Source: Ralstonia mannitolilytica (GTDB lineage: Bacteria; Pseudomonadota; Gammaproteobacteria; Burkholderiales; Burkholderiaceae). Taken from it: a DNA stretch of 64,000 nucleotides. The DNA is taken from the NCBI RefSeq assembly GCF_905397375.1, contig NZ_CAJPVG010000012.1:1-64000 (forward strand), written 5' to 3'. Positions 32,313-41,937 of the stretch are shown here, piece by piece (positions within the stretch are counted from its first letter, which is position 1; each line of letters begins with the position of its first letter). A program made the translations under genes and the position numbers. Below the pieces are notes generated by a model. It was given only the letters and a program-made list of their open reading frames with translations. It had not been told where the DNA came from and made no database searches.

Positions 32313-33449
32313 GTGTTGCCGTCTTTCCCGCCCGCCATTCTCGCGCTTGCAGACGGCACGGTCTTTCGTGGCTATTCCATCGGTGCGGCCGGTCATACGA
32401 TCGGCGAAGTGGTGTTCAACACCGCGATCACCGGCTACCAGGAAATCCTCACCGATCCGAGCTACTCGCGCCAGATCGTCACGCTCACGTACCCGCATAT
32501 CGGGAACGTCGGTGTGAACCGTGAGGATGTCGAAGCCACGAAAGTCCATGCCGCCGGTCTCATCGTCAAGGATCTGCCGATCCTGGCGTCGAACTTCCGC
32601 AAGGAGCACTCGCTCTCGCACTACCTCAAGGGTGAGAAGGTCGTCGCCATTGCCGGCATCGATACCCGCAAGCTGACCCGAATCCTGCGGGAGAAGGGCG
32701 CCCAGAACGGCTGCATTCTCGCGGGCGAAGACAACGTGCAGAAGGCCATCGACCTGGCGCGCTCGTTCCCGGGCCTGTCGGGTATGGATCTGGCGAAGGT
32801 CGTGTCCGTGACCGAACCGTACGAGTGGACCCAGACCGAATGGGCGCTGGGCCGCGGCTACGGCAAGCAGGAAGCCCCGAAGTACCACGTGGTCGCGTAC
32901 GACTTCGGCGTCAAGTTCAACATCCTGCGCATGCTGGCCGAGCGTGGCTGCCGCGTGACGGTCGTGCCGGCGCAAACCAGCGCAGCCGACGTGCTGGCGC
33001 ATAACCCGGACGGTGTCTTCCTCTCCAACGGCCCCGGCGATCCGGAACCGTGCGACTACGCCATCGCCGCTGCCAAGGAATTCCTGGAGCGCCGCCTGCC
33101 GACGTTCGGCATCTGCCTGGGTCACCAGATCATGGGCCTGGCTGTCGGTGCCAAGACGCTCAAGATGAAGACCGGCCACCACGGCGCGAACCACCCGGTC
33201 AAGGATCTGCAGGACGGCCGCGTGGTCATCACCTCGCAGAACCACGGTTTTGCAGTGGACCCCGAATCGCTGCCGGCCAACGCACGCGTGACGCACGTTT
33301 CGCTGTTTGACGGCACGCTGCAGGGCTTCGAACTGACGGATCGTCCGGCATTCTGCTTCCAGGGCCACCCGGAAGCGTCGCCCGGTCCACACGACATCGG
33401 CTATCTGTTCGACCGCTTCACCGCGGCGATGGACGCAGCCAAGCAGTAA
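32313..33449 (+). CDS. carA: Carbamoyl-phosphate synthase, glutaminase (small) subunit
   Basis: Releases ammonia from glutamine for the CarB subunit, feeding arginine and pyrimidine synthesis. The 378-residue protein has the N-terminal CarA domain (ADGTVFRGYSIG, ITGYQEILTDPSY) and a class I amidotransferase domain with nucleophile Cys in FGICLGHQ and His/Glu in FQGHPEASPGP. The start codon is GTG, preceded by AGCAGGAGC. It is first in the carA-lysE-carB-greA run. Confidence 0.97.
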   Translation: MLPSFPPAILALADGTVFRGYSIGAAGHTIGEVVFNTAITGYQEILTDPSYSRQIVTLTYPHIGNVGVNREDVEATKVHAAGLIVKDLPILASNFRKEHSLSHYLKGEKVVAIAGIDTRKLTRILREKGAQNGCILAGEDNVQKAIDLARSFPGLSGMDLAKVVSVTEPYEWTQTEWALGRGYGKQEAPKYHVVAYDFGVKFNILRMLAERGCRVTVVPAQTSAADVLAHNPDGVFLSNGPGDPEPCDYAIAAAKEFLERRLPTFGICLGHQIMGLAVGAKTLKMKTGHHGANHPVKDLQDGRVVITSQNHGFAVDPESLPANARVTHVSLFDGTLQGFELTDRPAFCFQGHPEASPGPHDIGYLFDRFTAAMDAAKQ

Positions 33450-33470
33450 GGCAACGAGAGCGCATCCACA

Positions 33471-34145
33471 ATGAACGCCTTCATGCTCGCGCACTTCGGC
33501 ATCACCGAGTTCTGGACCTTCCTGCTCGGCACGATCTTCATCGTGCTGCTGCCGGGCCCGAACTCGATGTACGTGCTGTCGGTGGCGGCCCGCCGCGGTG
33601 TGCGCGCGGGCTACCAGGGCGCGTGCGGCGTGTTCCTGGGCGATGCCATCCTGATGGTGTTGTCGGCAGCGGGCGTGGCTTCGCTGTTGAAAGCGAGTCC
33701 GGCGCTGTTCTACGTCGTGAAGTACATCGGTGCGGCCTACCTGGCGTGGATCGGCCTGCAGATGCTGCGTGGCGCGGTGCGCAATGGGCGCGTGCGCAAG
33801 GCCGGCGAGTCCGTCCCACAAGACGCGGCGCCGGCTGACGAGTCGCACCCGTTCAAGAAGGCGCTGATCATCAGCCTGCTGAACCCGAAGGCGATCCTGT
33901 TCTTCATCTCGTTCTTCATCCAGTTCGTCGATCCGCACTACGCGCTGCCGGTGGTGTCGTTCGTCGTGCTGGGGCTGGTCTGCCAGATCTGCAGCTTCCT
34001 GTACCTGACCACCATCATCTTCGTGGGCGCGCGGCTGGCCGCGGCGTTCCGCGCGCGACGACGTTTGTCTGCCGGTATGAGCAGCGGCGTCGGCGCCATG
34101 TTTATCGGCTTTTCCGCCAAGCTGGCGACGGCCACACTGAATTAA
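33471..34145 (+). CDS. LysE/RhtB-family amino-acid exporter inserted between carA and carB
   Basis: This 224-residue inner-membrane protein with about six hydrophobic segments has the LysE/RhtB signature LLPGPNSMYVLSVAARRGVRAGY near the N-terminus and LLNPKAILFFISFF in the middle. Members export amino acids such as leucine, threonine, lysine or arginine. It resembles the LeuE branch, but specificity cannot be decided. It sits in the carAB operon with 21- and 16-bp gaps, so it is co-transcribed with carbamoyl-phosphate synthase. A link to arginine or pyrimidine-precursor overflow is inference. Confidence 0.85.
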   Translation: MNAFMLAHFGITEFWTFLLGTIFIVLLPGPNSMYVLSVAARRGVRAGYQGACGVFLGDAILMVLSAAGVASLLKASPALFYVVKYIGAAYLAWIGLQMLRGAVRNGRVRKAGESVPQDAAPADESHPFKKALIISLLNPKAILFFISFFIQFVDPHYALPVVSFVVLGLVCQICSFLYLTTIIFVGARLAAAFRARRRLSAGMSSGVGAMFIGFSAKLATATLN

Positions 34146-34161
34146 TCGAATCGAGCGGGTT

Positions 34162-37100
34162 ATGCCAAAACGTACAGATATCAAAACCATCCTGATCATC
34201 GGCGCGGGTCCGATCATCATCGGCCAGGCGTGTGAATTCGATTACTCCGGCGCGCAGGCTTGCAAGGCGCTCCGTGAAGAAGGTTTCAAGGTGGTCCTGG
34301 TCAACAGCAACCCGGCCACGATCATGACCGACCCCAACACGGCCGACGTGACCTACATCGAGCCGATCACCTGGGAAGTCGTCGAGCGCATCATCGCCAA
34401 GGAACGCCCCGACGCGATCCTGCCGACGATGGGCGGCCAGACCGCGCTGAACTGCGCGCTGGACCTGCATCGCCACGGCGTGCTGAAGAAGTACAACGTC
34501 GAGCTGATCGGCGCATCGCCCGAGGCTATCGACAAGGCCGAAGACCGCCAGAAGTTCAAGGACGCGATGACCAAGATCGGTCTCGGTTCGGCCAAGTCGG
34601 GCATCGCACATTCGATGGACGAAGCCGTGGCCGTGCAGTCGCAGATCGCCAAGGAAACCGGCACGAGCGGCTACCCGATCGTGATTCGTCCGTCGTTCAC
34701 GCTGGGCGGCACGGGCGGCGGCATCGCCTACAACCGCGAAGAATTCGAAGAGATCTGCAAACGCGGTCTCGACCTCTCGCCGACCAACGAGCTGCTGATC
34801 GAAGAATCGCTGCTCGGCTGGAAGGAATACGAGATGGAAGTCGTGCGCGACAAGGCCGACAACTGCATCATCGTCTGCTCGATCGAAAACCTCGACCCGA
34901 TGGGCATCCACACCGGTGATTCCATCACCGTGGCCCCGGCGCAGACCCTGACCGACAAGGAATACCAGATCCTGCGTAATGCCTCGCTGGCCGTGCTGCG
35001 CGAGATCGGCGTCGATACCGGCGGCTCGAACGTGCAGTTCTCGATCAATCCGAAGGATGGCCGGATGATCGTGATCGAAATGAACCCGCGTGTGTCGCGT
35101 TCGTCGGCGCTGGCGTCGAAGGCCACCGGTTTCCCGATCGCCAAGGTCGCTGCCAAGCTGGCGGTGGGCTACACGCTGGACGAGCTGAAGAACGAGATCA
35201 CCGGCGGCGTGACGCCCGCGTCGTTCGAGCCGTCGATCGACTACGTGGTCACCAAGGTGCCGCGCTTCGCGTTCGAGAAATTCCCGCAGGCCGACAGCCA
35301 CCTGACCACGCAGATGAAGTCGGTCGGTGAAGTGATGGCCATGGGCCGTACGTTCCAGGAGTCGTTCCAGAAGGCGCTGCGCGGCCTGGAAGTCGGCGTG
35401 GACGGTCTGGATGAAAAGTCCACCGACCGCGACGAGATCATCGAAGAGATCGGCGAAGCCGGTCCGGACCGCATCTGGTATGTGGGCGACGCATTCCGCC
35501 TGGGCCTGTCGATCGACGAGGTCTACGCCGAGACGTCCATCGACCCGTGGTTCCTCGCGCAGATCGAAGACATCGTCAAGACCGAAGCGCTGGTGAAGGC
35601 CCGCACGCTCGACAGCCTGTCGGCTGCTGAACTGCGTCTGCTCAAGCAGAAGGGCTTCTCGGACCGTCGCCTGGCCAAGCTGATGAAGACGACGGCCAAG
35701 GCCGTGCGCGAAAAGCGGATCGCCGAGAAGGTGCGCCCGGTCTACAAGCGCGTGGATACCTGCGCCGCTGAATTCGCGACCAACACGGCCTACCTGTACT
35801 CGACGTACGAAGCCGAGCATGGCGAGTGCGAAGCCGAGCCAACCGGCAACAGGAAGATCATGGTCCTGGGCGGTGGCCCGAACCGCATCGGCCAAGGCAT
35901 CGAGTTCGACTATTGCTGCGTGCACGCCGCGCTGGCGCTGCGCGAAGACGGGTACGAGACCATCATGGTCAACTGCAACCCGGAAACCGTCTCGACCGAC
36001 TACGATACGTCCGACCGCCTGTACTTCGAGCCGGTGACGCTGGAAGACGTGCTCGAGATCGTCGACAAGGAAAAGCCGGTCGGCGTGATCGTGCAATACG
36101 GCGGCCAGACGCCGCTGAAGCTTGCGCTGGACCTGGAAGCCAACGGCGTGCCGATCATCGGTACGTCGCCGGACATGATCGACGCCGCCGAAGACCGTGA
36201 GCGCTTCCAGAAGCTGCTGCACGAACTCGGCCTGCGTCAGCCGCCCAACCGCACTGCGCGTGCCGAAGACGAAGCGCTCAAGCTGGCCGAGGAGATCGGC
36301 TACCCGCTGGTGGTGCGTCCGTCGTACGTGCTGGGCGGCCGTGCGATGGAGATCGTGCACGAGCCGCGCGACCTCGAGCGCTACATGCGCGAAGCCGTGA
36401 AGGTGTCGAACGACAGCCCCGTGCTGCTCGACCGCTTCCTGAACGACGCCATCGAATGCGACGTCGATTGCCTCTCCGATGGCAAGCGCGTGTTCATCGG
36501 CGGCGTGATGGAGCACATCGAGCAGGCCGGCGTGCACTCGGGCGACTCGGCTTGCTCGCTGCCGCCGTACTCGCTGTCGCAGGCGACCGTCGACGAACTG
36601 AAGCGCCAGACCGCCGCGATGGCGAAGGCGCTGAACGTCGTCGGCCTGATGAACGTCCAGTTTGCCATCCAGCAGAAGGGCGGCGAAGACATCGTCTACG
36701 TGCTGGAAGTGAACCCGCGTGCTTCGCGCACGGTGCCGTACGTTTCGAAGGCGACCGGTGTCCCTTTGGCCAAGGTTGCAGCTCGCTGCATGGCGGGGCA
36801 GTCGCTGGATTCGCAGGGCGTCGAGACGGAAGTCGTGCCGGCGTACTACAGCGTCAAGGAAGCGGTGTTCCCGTTCAACAAGTTCCCGGGCGTCGACCCG
36901 GTGCTCGGACCGGAAATGCGCTCCACCGGTGAGGTGATGGGCGTGGGCAAGACCTTCGGCGAGGCGCTCTTCAAGAGCCAGCTTGCCGCCGGTTCGCGCC
37001 TGCCCGAGAAGGGCACCGTGCTGATGACGGTCAAGGACAGCGACAAGCCGCAGGCCGTGGAAGTGGCCCGCGCGCTGCATACGCTGGGCTACCCGATCGT

Positions 37101-37407
37101 CGCGACGCGCGGTACGGCCTCGGCCATCGAAGCCGCGGGCATTCCCGTGCGCGTGGTGAACAAGGTCAAGGACGGCCGTCCGCACATCGTCGACATGATC
37201 AAGAACGGCGAGATCGCGCTCGTGTTCACGACCGTCGATGAGACGCGCACGGCGATTGCCGACTCGCGTTCGATCCGCCAGGCCGCCCTGGCCCAGCGCG
37301 TGACGTACTACACGACCATTGCCGGCGCCCGCGCTGCGGTGGAGGGCCTGAAGCACATGCAGAATCTAGACGTGTACGACCTCCAGGGCTTGCACGCCGC
37401 CCTGTAA
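34162..37407 (+). CDS. carB: Carbamoyl-phosphate synthase, large subunit
   Basis: This 1081-residue synthetase uses two ATP, bicarbonate and ammonia to make carbamoyl phosphate. The two homologous ATP-grasp halves are visible. Each starts with a dinucleotide-like motif (IIGAGPIIIGQACEFDYSG at residue about 12; VLGGGPNRIGQGIEFDY at about 570), and each has its metal-binding EMNPR or EVNPR. The C-terminal MGS-like allosteric domain (about 940-1081) ends at LQGLHAAL. Length and motifs are orthodox. Confidence 0.98.
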   Translation: MPKRTDIKTILIIGAGPIIIGQACEFDYSGAQACKALREEGFKVVLVNSNPATIMTDPNTADVTYIEPITWEVVERIIAKERPDAILPTMGGQTALNCALDLHRHGVLKKYNVELIGASPEAIDKAEDRQKFKDAMTKIGLGSAKSGIAHSMDEAVAVQSQIAKETGTSGYPIVIRPSFTLGGTGGGIAYNREEFEEICKRGLDLSPTNELLIEESLLGWKEYEMEVVRDKADNCIIVCSIENLDPMGIHTGDSITVAPAQTLTDKEYQILRNASLAVLREIGVDTGGSNVQFSINPKDGRMIVIEMNPRVSRSSALASKATGFPIAKVAAKLAVGYTLDELKNEITGGVTPASFEPSIDYVVTKVPRFAFEKFPQADSHLTTQMKSVGEVMAMGRTFQESFQKALRGLEVGVDGLDEKSTDRDEIIEEIGEAGPDRIWYVGDAFRLGLSIDEVYAETSIDPWFLAQIEDIVKTEALVKARTLDSLSAAELRLLKQKGFSDRRLAKLMKTTAKAVREKRIAEKVRPVYKRVDTCAAEFATNTAYLYSTYEAEHGECEAEPTGNRKIMVLGGGPNRIGQGIEFDYCCVHAALALREDGYETIMVNCNPETVSTDYDTSDRLYFEPVTLEDVLEIVDKEKPVGVIVQYGGQTPLKLALDLEANGVPIIGTSPDMIDAAEDRERFQKLLHELGLRQPPNRTARAEDEALKLAEEIGYPLVVRPSYVLGGRAMEIVHEPRDLERYMREAVKVSNDSPVLLDRFLNDAIECDVDCLSDGKRVFIGGVMEHIEQAGVHSGDSACSLPPYSLSQATVDELKRQTAAMAKALNVVGLMNVQFAIQQKGGEDIVYVLEVNPRASRTVPYVSKATGVPLAKVAARCMAGQSLDSQGVETEVVPAYYSVKEAVFPFNKFPGVDPVLGPEMRSTGEVMGVGKTFGEALFKSQLAAGSRLPEKGTVLMTVKDSDKPQAVEVARALHTLGYPIVATRGTASAIEAAGIPVRVVNKVKDGRPHIVDMIKNGEIALVFTTVDETRTAIADSRSIRQAALAQRVTYYTTIAGARAAVEGLKHMQNLDVYDLQGLHAAL

Positions 37408-37468
37408 GGCGTTCGTCAGAACCCGCGGCGCGGCATCGCGTCGCGGCGGGCCGCCCACGGGGGGGCAG

Positions 37469-37497
37469 TTGCCGCCTCCGAACGGTTCGCCTACACT
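37469..37497 (+). promoter_or_regulatory. Promoter of greA
   Basis: TTGCCG (37469-37474) and TACACT (37492-37497) are 17 bp apart, giving a leader of about 100 nt to greA. The gap after carB thus carries its own promoter. Confidence 0.6.
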
Positions 37498-37602
37498 ACA
37501 GCGTCCGTGTCAAAACAACGACAGCCGCCGTCAGGCGGGTGTGCGCTACGCGCCCTCCCGCTTCGCAGCGGCTGATTTTTTTGTGATTCCGAATTACTTA
37601 CG

Positions 37603-38079
37603 ATGAGCACCATTCCGATTACCAAACGCGGTGCCGAGATGCTGAAAGACGAACTGCAGCGTCTGAAGACCAAGGAGCGTCCGGCCGTCGTCAACGCCAT
37701 CGCCGAGGCTCGCGCCCAGGGCGATCTGTCTGAAAACGCCGACTACGATGCCGCCAAGGAGCGCCAGGGCTTCATCGAAGGCCGCATCATGGAGATCGAA
37801 TCGAAGCTGGCCGCAGCGCAGATCATCGATCCGGCCGCGCTGGATGCTGACGGCCGCATCGTTTTTGGCGCCACGATCGATCTGGAAGACCTCGATTCCG
37901 GCAAGGCCGTGACCTACCAGATCGTCGGGGACGACGAAGCGGACCTCGAAACCGGCAAGATCTCGATCAGTTCGCCGATTGCGCGCGCCTTGATCGGCAA
38001 GTACGAAGGCGACGTCGCTACCGTCGTCGCCCCGGGTGGCGAGCGCGAGTACGAAGTCGTCGCGGTCAAGTACCTCTAA
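37603..38079 (+). CDS. greA: Transcript cleavage factor GreA
   Basis: Rescues backtracked RNA polymerase by stimulating transcript cleavage. The 158-residue protein has the N-terminal coiled coil (about residues 8-75) whose tip holds the acidic LSENADYDAAKERQ motif with the catalytic Asp/Glu pair. A C-terminal FKBP-like domain contains SISSPIARALIGKYEGD. Standard length. Confidence 0.97.
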   Translation: MSTIPITKRGAEMLKDELQRLKTKERPAVVNAIAEARAQGDLSENADYDAAKERQGFIEGRIMEIESKLAAAQIIDPAALDADGRIVFGATIDLEDLDSGKAVTYQIVGDDEADLETGKISISSPIARALIGKYEGDVATVVAPGGEREYEVVAVKYL

Positions 38080-38101
38080 CGCACACTCGGAGTCGAACAC
38101 C

Positions 38102-38569
38102 ATGCCGCAGCGCTTTTTCCAGTTGCTTGTCACGGTGTGGTGCGGTTCGCTCTGGACGATCGGCTACATCGTCGCGCCGACGCTGTTTGCCATGTTGGAG
38201 GACCGCCAGCTTGCCGGCTCGATCGCGGGCCGCCTTTTTCACGCGCAGGCGTGGATCGGCCTGGCGACGGGCTGTCTGTTGCTGCTGACCGCCACGGCGT
38301 TGGTGCGGCGGGGGCAGGTCCGCTACAGGGCGGTGCGCTGGCTCGTGCTGGCCATGCTGCTCTGCGTGCTGATCGGCTACTTCGGGCTGCAACCGTTCAT
38401 GGCGTCGCTGCGGGAACAGGCCGATACGCTGGGCGTGGCCGTCGGCGATTCGCCTTACCGCGCCCGCTTTGGCATGTTCCACGGTGTGTCGAGCATCTTC
38501 TATCTCGTGGAAAGCCTGCTCGGCCTGGTGCTCGTCTGGAAAGCGGCAGGTATCCGGCAAGGCGGTTGA
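38102..38569 (+). CDS. DUF4149 membrane protein
   Basis: This 155-residue inner-membrane protein has four predicted hydrophobic segments (about residues 5-30, 48-66, 78-98 and 130-148). The pattern WCGSLWTIGYIVAPTLF and LEDRQLAGSIAGRLF matches DUF4149/TMEM205-like proteins. Its function is unknown. It lies 22 bp behind greA on the same strand, so it is probably co-transcribed, and is closed by a hairpin. ATG 38102 is chosen because the membrane protein begins there. Confidence 0.82.
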   Translation: MPQRFFQLLVTVWCGSLWTIGYIVAPTLFAMLEDRQLAGSIAGRLFHAQAWIGLATGCLLLLTATALVRRGQVRYRAVRWLVLAMLLCVLIGYFGLQPFMASLREQADTLGVAVGDSPYRARFGMFHGVSSIFYLVESLLGLVLVWKAAGIRQGG

Positions 38570-38570
38570 C

Positions 38571-38596
38571 AAAAAAAGACCGGCGTAAAGCCGGTC
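38571..38596. terminator. Terminator between DUF4149 gene and yhbY
   Basis: GACCGGCTTTACGCCGGTC followed by TTTTTTT, read on the minus strand, is a strong terminator for the yhbY gene. The plus-strand side has only a weak T-tract (GATCTTTG), so it may also slow the opposite transcript. Confidence 0.82.
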
Positions 38597-38621
38597 GATC
38601 TTTGTGCAGGCCAGAAACGAA

Positions 38622-39122
38622 TCAGGAAAGCGCCTTTTTCTTCTGGCTGGACTGCCGCGGCTTGGCGCGCTTCACATTGCCACCGGCGGTGACGCGCTCG
38701 TTGCCGAGCACGCTCAGGCGAATCGGCTTGGGGCGGCGCGTGCTGTTCGGGTTGGGCTTGCGCACCACCACGGAACGCGGGCCGGCGCCGACGGAAGTCT
38801 TGCGGGGCGGCTTCAGGTCCTTCGGCTGGTTTTCCTTCAGATAGGCCGGACCTTCTCGCCAGATCACCAGCAGCTTGCCGATGTGCTGCACGGGCGCTGC
38901 CTGCAGGCGGGCGCAGATGGTGTCGTAGATTTCGATACGCGCTTCGCGGTCATCGCCTGCCACGCGCACCTTGATCAGCGTGTGTGCGGCCAGAGAGCGG
39001 TCGATTTCGGCCAGAACGGCCTTGGTCAGGCCCTCCGCACCGATGATGACGACCGGATTCAACGCATGTGCTTCCGAGCGCAGTTCCGATCGCTGGGCAG
39101 GGGTGAGGGTAAGGGCGGGCAT
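38622..39122 (-). CDS. yhbY: YhbY-type RNA-binding protein (CRS1/CRM domain) with a long basic tail
   Basis: Associates with 50S ribosomal precursors in E. coli. The N-terminal about 97 residues form the CRM domain (LTPAQRSELRSEAHALNPVV, IGAEGLT, HTLIKVRV, IGKLLVIWR). Unlike the roughly 97-residue E. coli protein, this one continues for about 70 strongly basic residues (RKTSVGAGPRSVVVRKPNPN...SSQKKKALS), probably extra rRNA contacts. It is divergent from rlmE, another 50S assembly factor. Confidence 0.9.
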   Translation of the reverse strand: MPALTLTPAQRSELRSEAHALNPVVIIGAEGLTKAVLAEIDRSLAAHTLIKVRVAGDDREARIEIYDTICARLQAAPVQHIGKLLVIWREGPAYLKENQPKDLKPPRKTSVGAGPRSVVVRKPNPNSTRRPKPIRLSVLGNERVTAGGNVKRAKPRQSSQKKKALS

Positions 39123-39230
39123 AAATGAGGGCGGGATCGCGCAAATGGACAAACGGCGCGTATTATCCGCCAAAATCAGTCCAAGCCGCCATGATTGGCG
39201 CGACGTTTGGGCGATATTGCAACCAATTCG

Positions 39231-39896
39231 ATGGCTAAGAACAAGTTCAACCAGTCGTGGCTGCACGACCATATCAACGATCCGTACGTGAAGCTGGCGC
39301 AGCGCGAGGGTTACCGGGCGCGCGCGGCCTACAAGCTCAAGGAGATCGACGAGCAGGATAAGCTGATCAAGCCTGGCCAGGTCATCGTGGATCTCGGCGC
39401 CGCACCGGGCAGCTGGAGCCAGTACGTGCGCAACAAGTTGGCCGCCTCGCCGCGCGCCAAGGATGGCCGGATCGACGGTGCCATCGTCGCCATCGACATC
39501 CTGCCGATGGAGCCGATTGCCGACGTCACGTTCATCCAGGGGGATTTCCGCGAGGAGGACGTCTTCCAGCAGCTCGAAAAGATCGTCCTGGATGCCACAG
39601 GCGGTGGCAAAGTGGACCTTGTTTTGTCGGATATGGCCCCCAATCTCTCAGGCGTGGCGTCGGCGGACGCCGCGCGCATGGAGCACATTGCCGAACTGGC
39701 TGTCGAATTTGCCATGGCACACCTGAAACCCGAAGGCGCCTTGCTGATCAAATGTTTTCACGGCAGCGGTTACAGTCAGATCGTCGAGATGTTCAAGCGC
39801 CATTTCAAGATCGTGGCGCCGCGCAAGCCCAAGGCTTCCCGCGACAAGTCTTCCGAAACGTTCCTGCTGGGACGGCAGCTCAAGCATGCGGGCTGA
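39231..39896 (+). CDS. rlmE: 23S rRNA 2'-O-methyltransferase RlmE (FtsJ)
   Basis: Methylates U2552 of 23S rRNA with SAM, a late 50S assembly step. The 221-residue protein shows the SAM site VDLGAAPGSWSQYV and the K-D-K-E tetrad elements: Lys in YKLKEID, Asp in LVLSDMAPNLSG, Lys in LIKCFHGSG and Glu in SETFLL. It has the usual position upstream of ftsH. Confidence 0.97.
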   Translation: MAKNKFNQSWLHDHINDPYVKLAQREGYRARAAYKLKEIDEQDKLIKPGQVIVDLGAAPGSWSQYVRNKLAASPRAKDGRIDGAIVAIDILPMEPIADVTFIQGDFREEDVFQQLEKIVLDATGGGKVDLVLSDMAPNLSGVASADAARMEHIAELAVEFAMAHLKPEGALLIKCFHGSGYSQIVEMFKRHFKIVAPRKPKASRDKSSETFLLGRQLKHAG

Positions 39897-40024
39897 CGGA
39901 CGATACACGGGGTAGCATCCGGCGACAGGGCGGGAGTTCCGGTTTGCCGCCAATCAACCCGCGGCGGTGTCCGTGCATTACAATGCCAAGCATCCCGTCA
40001 AGGCATTTCTAAAGGAGTCTCGCC

Positions 40025-41911
40025 TTGAATAACAACTGGTTCCAGAAGGCGGCCATCTGGCTGGTGATTGCCTTGGTGCTGTTCACCGTCTTCAAGCAGT
40101 TCGACAAGCCGCGCGCCCAAGAGGGTGTGACGTATTCGCAATTCATGGACGACGCGAAGGGCGGCAAGATCAAGCGCGTCGAAGTCCAGGGCCGCACGCT
40201 GTTGGTCACGCCCAACGAAGGCAACAAGTATTCCCTCATCTCGCCGGGCGACATCTGGATGGTTGGCGACCTGATGAAGTACGGTGTGCAGGTGACCGGC
40301 AAGGCGGAAGAAGAACAGGGCGTGCTTCTCACCGCGCTCTACTACCTGGGCCCCACGCTGCTGATCATCGTGTTCTGGTTCTACATGATGCGGCAGATGC
40401 AGGGGGGCGGGAAAGGCGGCGCCTTCTCGTTCGGCAAATCCCGGGCGCGGCTCATCGATGAGAACAACAACAGTGTCACGTTCGCTGACGTGGCAGGTTG
40501 CGACGAATCGAAGGAGGAAGTCGTCGAACTGGTCGATTTCCTGAAGGATCCTCAGAAATTCCAGAAGCTGGGCGGCCGCATCCCGCGCGGGGTGCTGCTG
40601 GTCGGCCCTCCGGGTACCGGTAAGACGCTGCTGGCGCGCGCCATTGCCGGCGAGGCCAAGGTGCCGTTCTTCAGCATCTCCGGCTCGGATTTCGTTGAAA
40701 TGTTCGTCGGCGTGGGCGCGGCCCGCGTGCGCGACATGTTCGAAAACGCCAAGAAGCAGGCACCCTGCATCGTCTTCATCGACGAAATCGATGCGGTGGG
40801 CCGTCATCGTGGCGCGGGGATGGGCGGCGGTAACGACGAGCGCGAGCAGACCTTGAACCAAATGCTGGTCGAGATGGACGGTTTCGAGGCCAACTCCGGT
40901 GTCATCGTCATCGCGGCGACCAACCGTGCTGACGTGCTGGACAAGGCGCTGCTGCGTCCGGGCCGTTTCGACCGCCAGGTCTATGTGGGCCTGCCCGACA
41001 TCCGCGGCCGCGAGCAAATCCTCAAGGTCCACATGCGCAAGGTGCCGATCGGCAACGACGTGGATGCCTCGGTGCTGGCACGCGGTACGCCGGGCTTCTC
41101 GGGGGCCGACCTGGCCAACCTCGTCAACGAGGCTGCGCTGTTTGCCGCTCGCCGCAACAAGCGCGTGGTCGACATGCAGGACTTTGAAGACGCGAAGGAC
41201 AAGATCTACATGGGTCCGGAGCGCAAGTCAGCTGTCATCCGTGAAGAAGAGCGCCGCGCCACCGCGTACCATGAATCCGGTCACGCTGTGGTGGCCAAGC
41301 TGCTACCCAAGGCCGACCCGGTGCACAAGGTGACCATCATGCCGCGCGGCTGGGCTGGCGGCCTGACCTGGCAGCTGCCTGAGCACGACAAGCACTACGC
41401 GTACAAGGACACGATGCTCGAAGAGATCGCCATCCTGTTCGGCGGCCGTGCAGCGGAAGAGGTTTTCCTGGGCGCGATGAGCACCGGTGCTTCGAACGAC
41501 TTCGAGCGTGCGACGAAGATGGCCCGCGACATGGTGACGCGCTACGGCATGAGCGATACGCTCGGCACGATGGTCTATGTCGATACCGAGCAGGACGGCT
41601 TCTTTGGCCGGATGGCTTCGAAGACGGTGTCGGAGGCAACGCAGCAGAAGGTCGACGCGGAAATCCGCCGGATCGTCGACGAGCAGTACGCCCTGGCCAA
41701 GGGCCTGCTCGAAGCCAACCGCGACAAGGTCGAGGCGATGACCGCCGCGCTGCTTGAGTGGGAAACCATCGACGCCGATCAGGTCAACGACATCATGGCC
41801 GGCAAGCCGCCGCGTCCGCCGCGCTACGGCTCCACGGGTGGCGGCAGCACGCCGCCGGGTGGTGGTACGCCGGCCGGTGTGAATCCGGGCAACGTGCCGG
41901 CGACGGCATAA
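40025..41911 (+). CDS. ftsH: ATP-dependent zinc metalloprotease FtsH
   Basis: This membrane-anchored AAA+ protease degrades misassembled membrane proteins and regulators such as LpxC. The 628-residue protein has two N-terminal membrane segments (about residues 9-22 and 100-119) flanking a periplasmic domain. The AAA domain shows Walker A GPPGTGKT, Walker B VFIDEIDAVG and second region of homology LRPGRFDRQ. The metalloprotease motif is HESGHA. The start codon is TTG, supported by AAAGGAGT at good spacing. The tail is Gly/Pro-rich. A strong terminator follows. Confidence 0.98.
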   Translation: MNNNWFQKAAIWLVIALVLFTVFKQFDKPRAQEGVTYSQFMDDAKGGKIKRVEVQGRTLLVTPNEGNKYSLISPGDIWMVGDLMKYGVQVTGKAEEEQGVLLTALYYLGPTLLIIVFWFYMMRQMQGGGKGGAFSFGKSRARLIDENNNSVTFADVAGCDESKEEVVELVDFLKDPQKFQKLGGRIPRGVLLVGPPGTGKTLLARAIAGEAKVPFFSISGSDFVEMFVGVGAARVRDMFENAKKQAPCIVFIDEIDAVGRHRGAGMGGGNDEREQTLNQMLVEMDGFEANSGVIVIAATNRADVLDKALLRPGRFDRQVYVGLPDIRGREQILKVHMRKVPIGNDVDASVLARGTPGFSGADLANLVNEAALFAARRNKRVVDMQDFEDAKDKIYMGPERKSAVIREEERRATAYHESGHAVVAKLLPKADPVHKVTIMPRGWAGGLTWQLPEHDKHYAYKDTMLEEIAILFGGRAAEEVFLGAMSTGASNDFERATKMARDMVTRYGMSDTLGTMVYVDTEQDGFFGRMASKTVSEATQQKVDAEIRRIVDEQYALAKGLLEANRDKVEAMTAALLEWETIDADQVNDIMAGKPPRPPRYGSTGGGSTPPGGGTPAGVNPGNVPATA

Positions 41912-41937
41912 TTGCCGCCCCGGCGGCGACGCAAAGG

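Noticed and set aside
34102..37356. A 1084-codon open frame antisense to carB
   Set aside because: It is the complement of a full-length, motif-complete carB. Long antisense frames are expected in GC-rich DNA with biased third positions; composition is His/Arg/Asp-rich with no domain.
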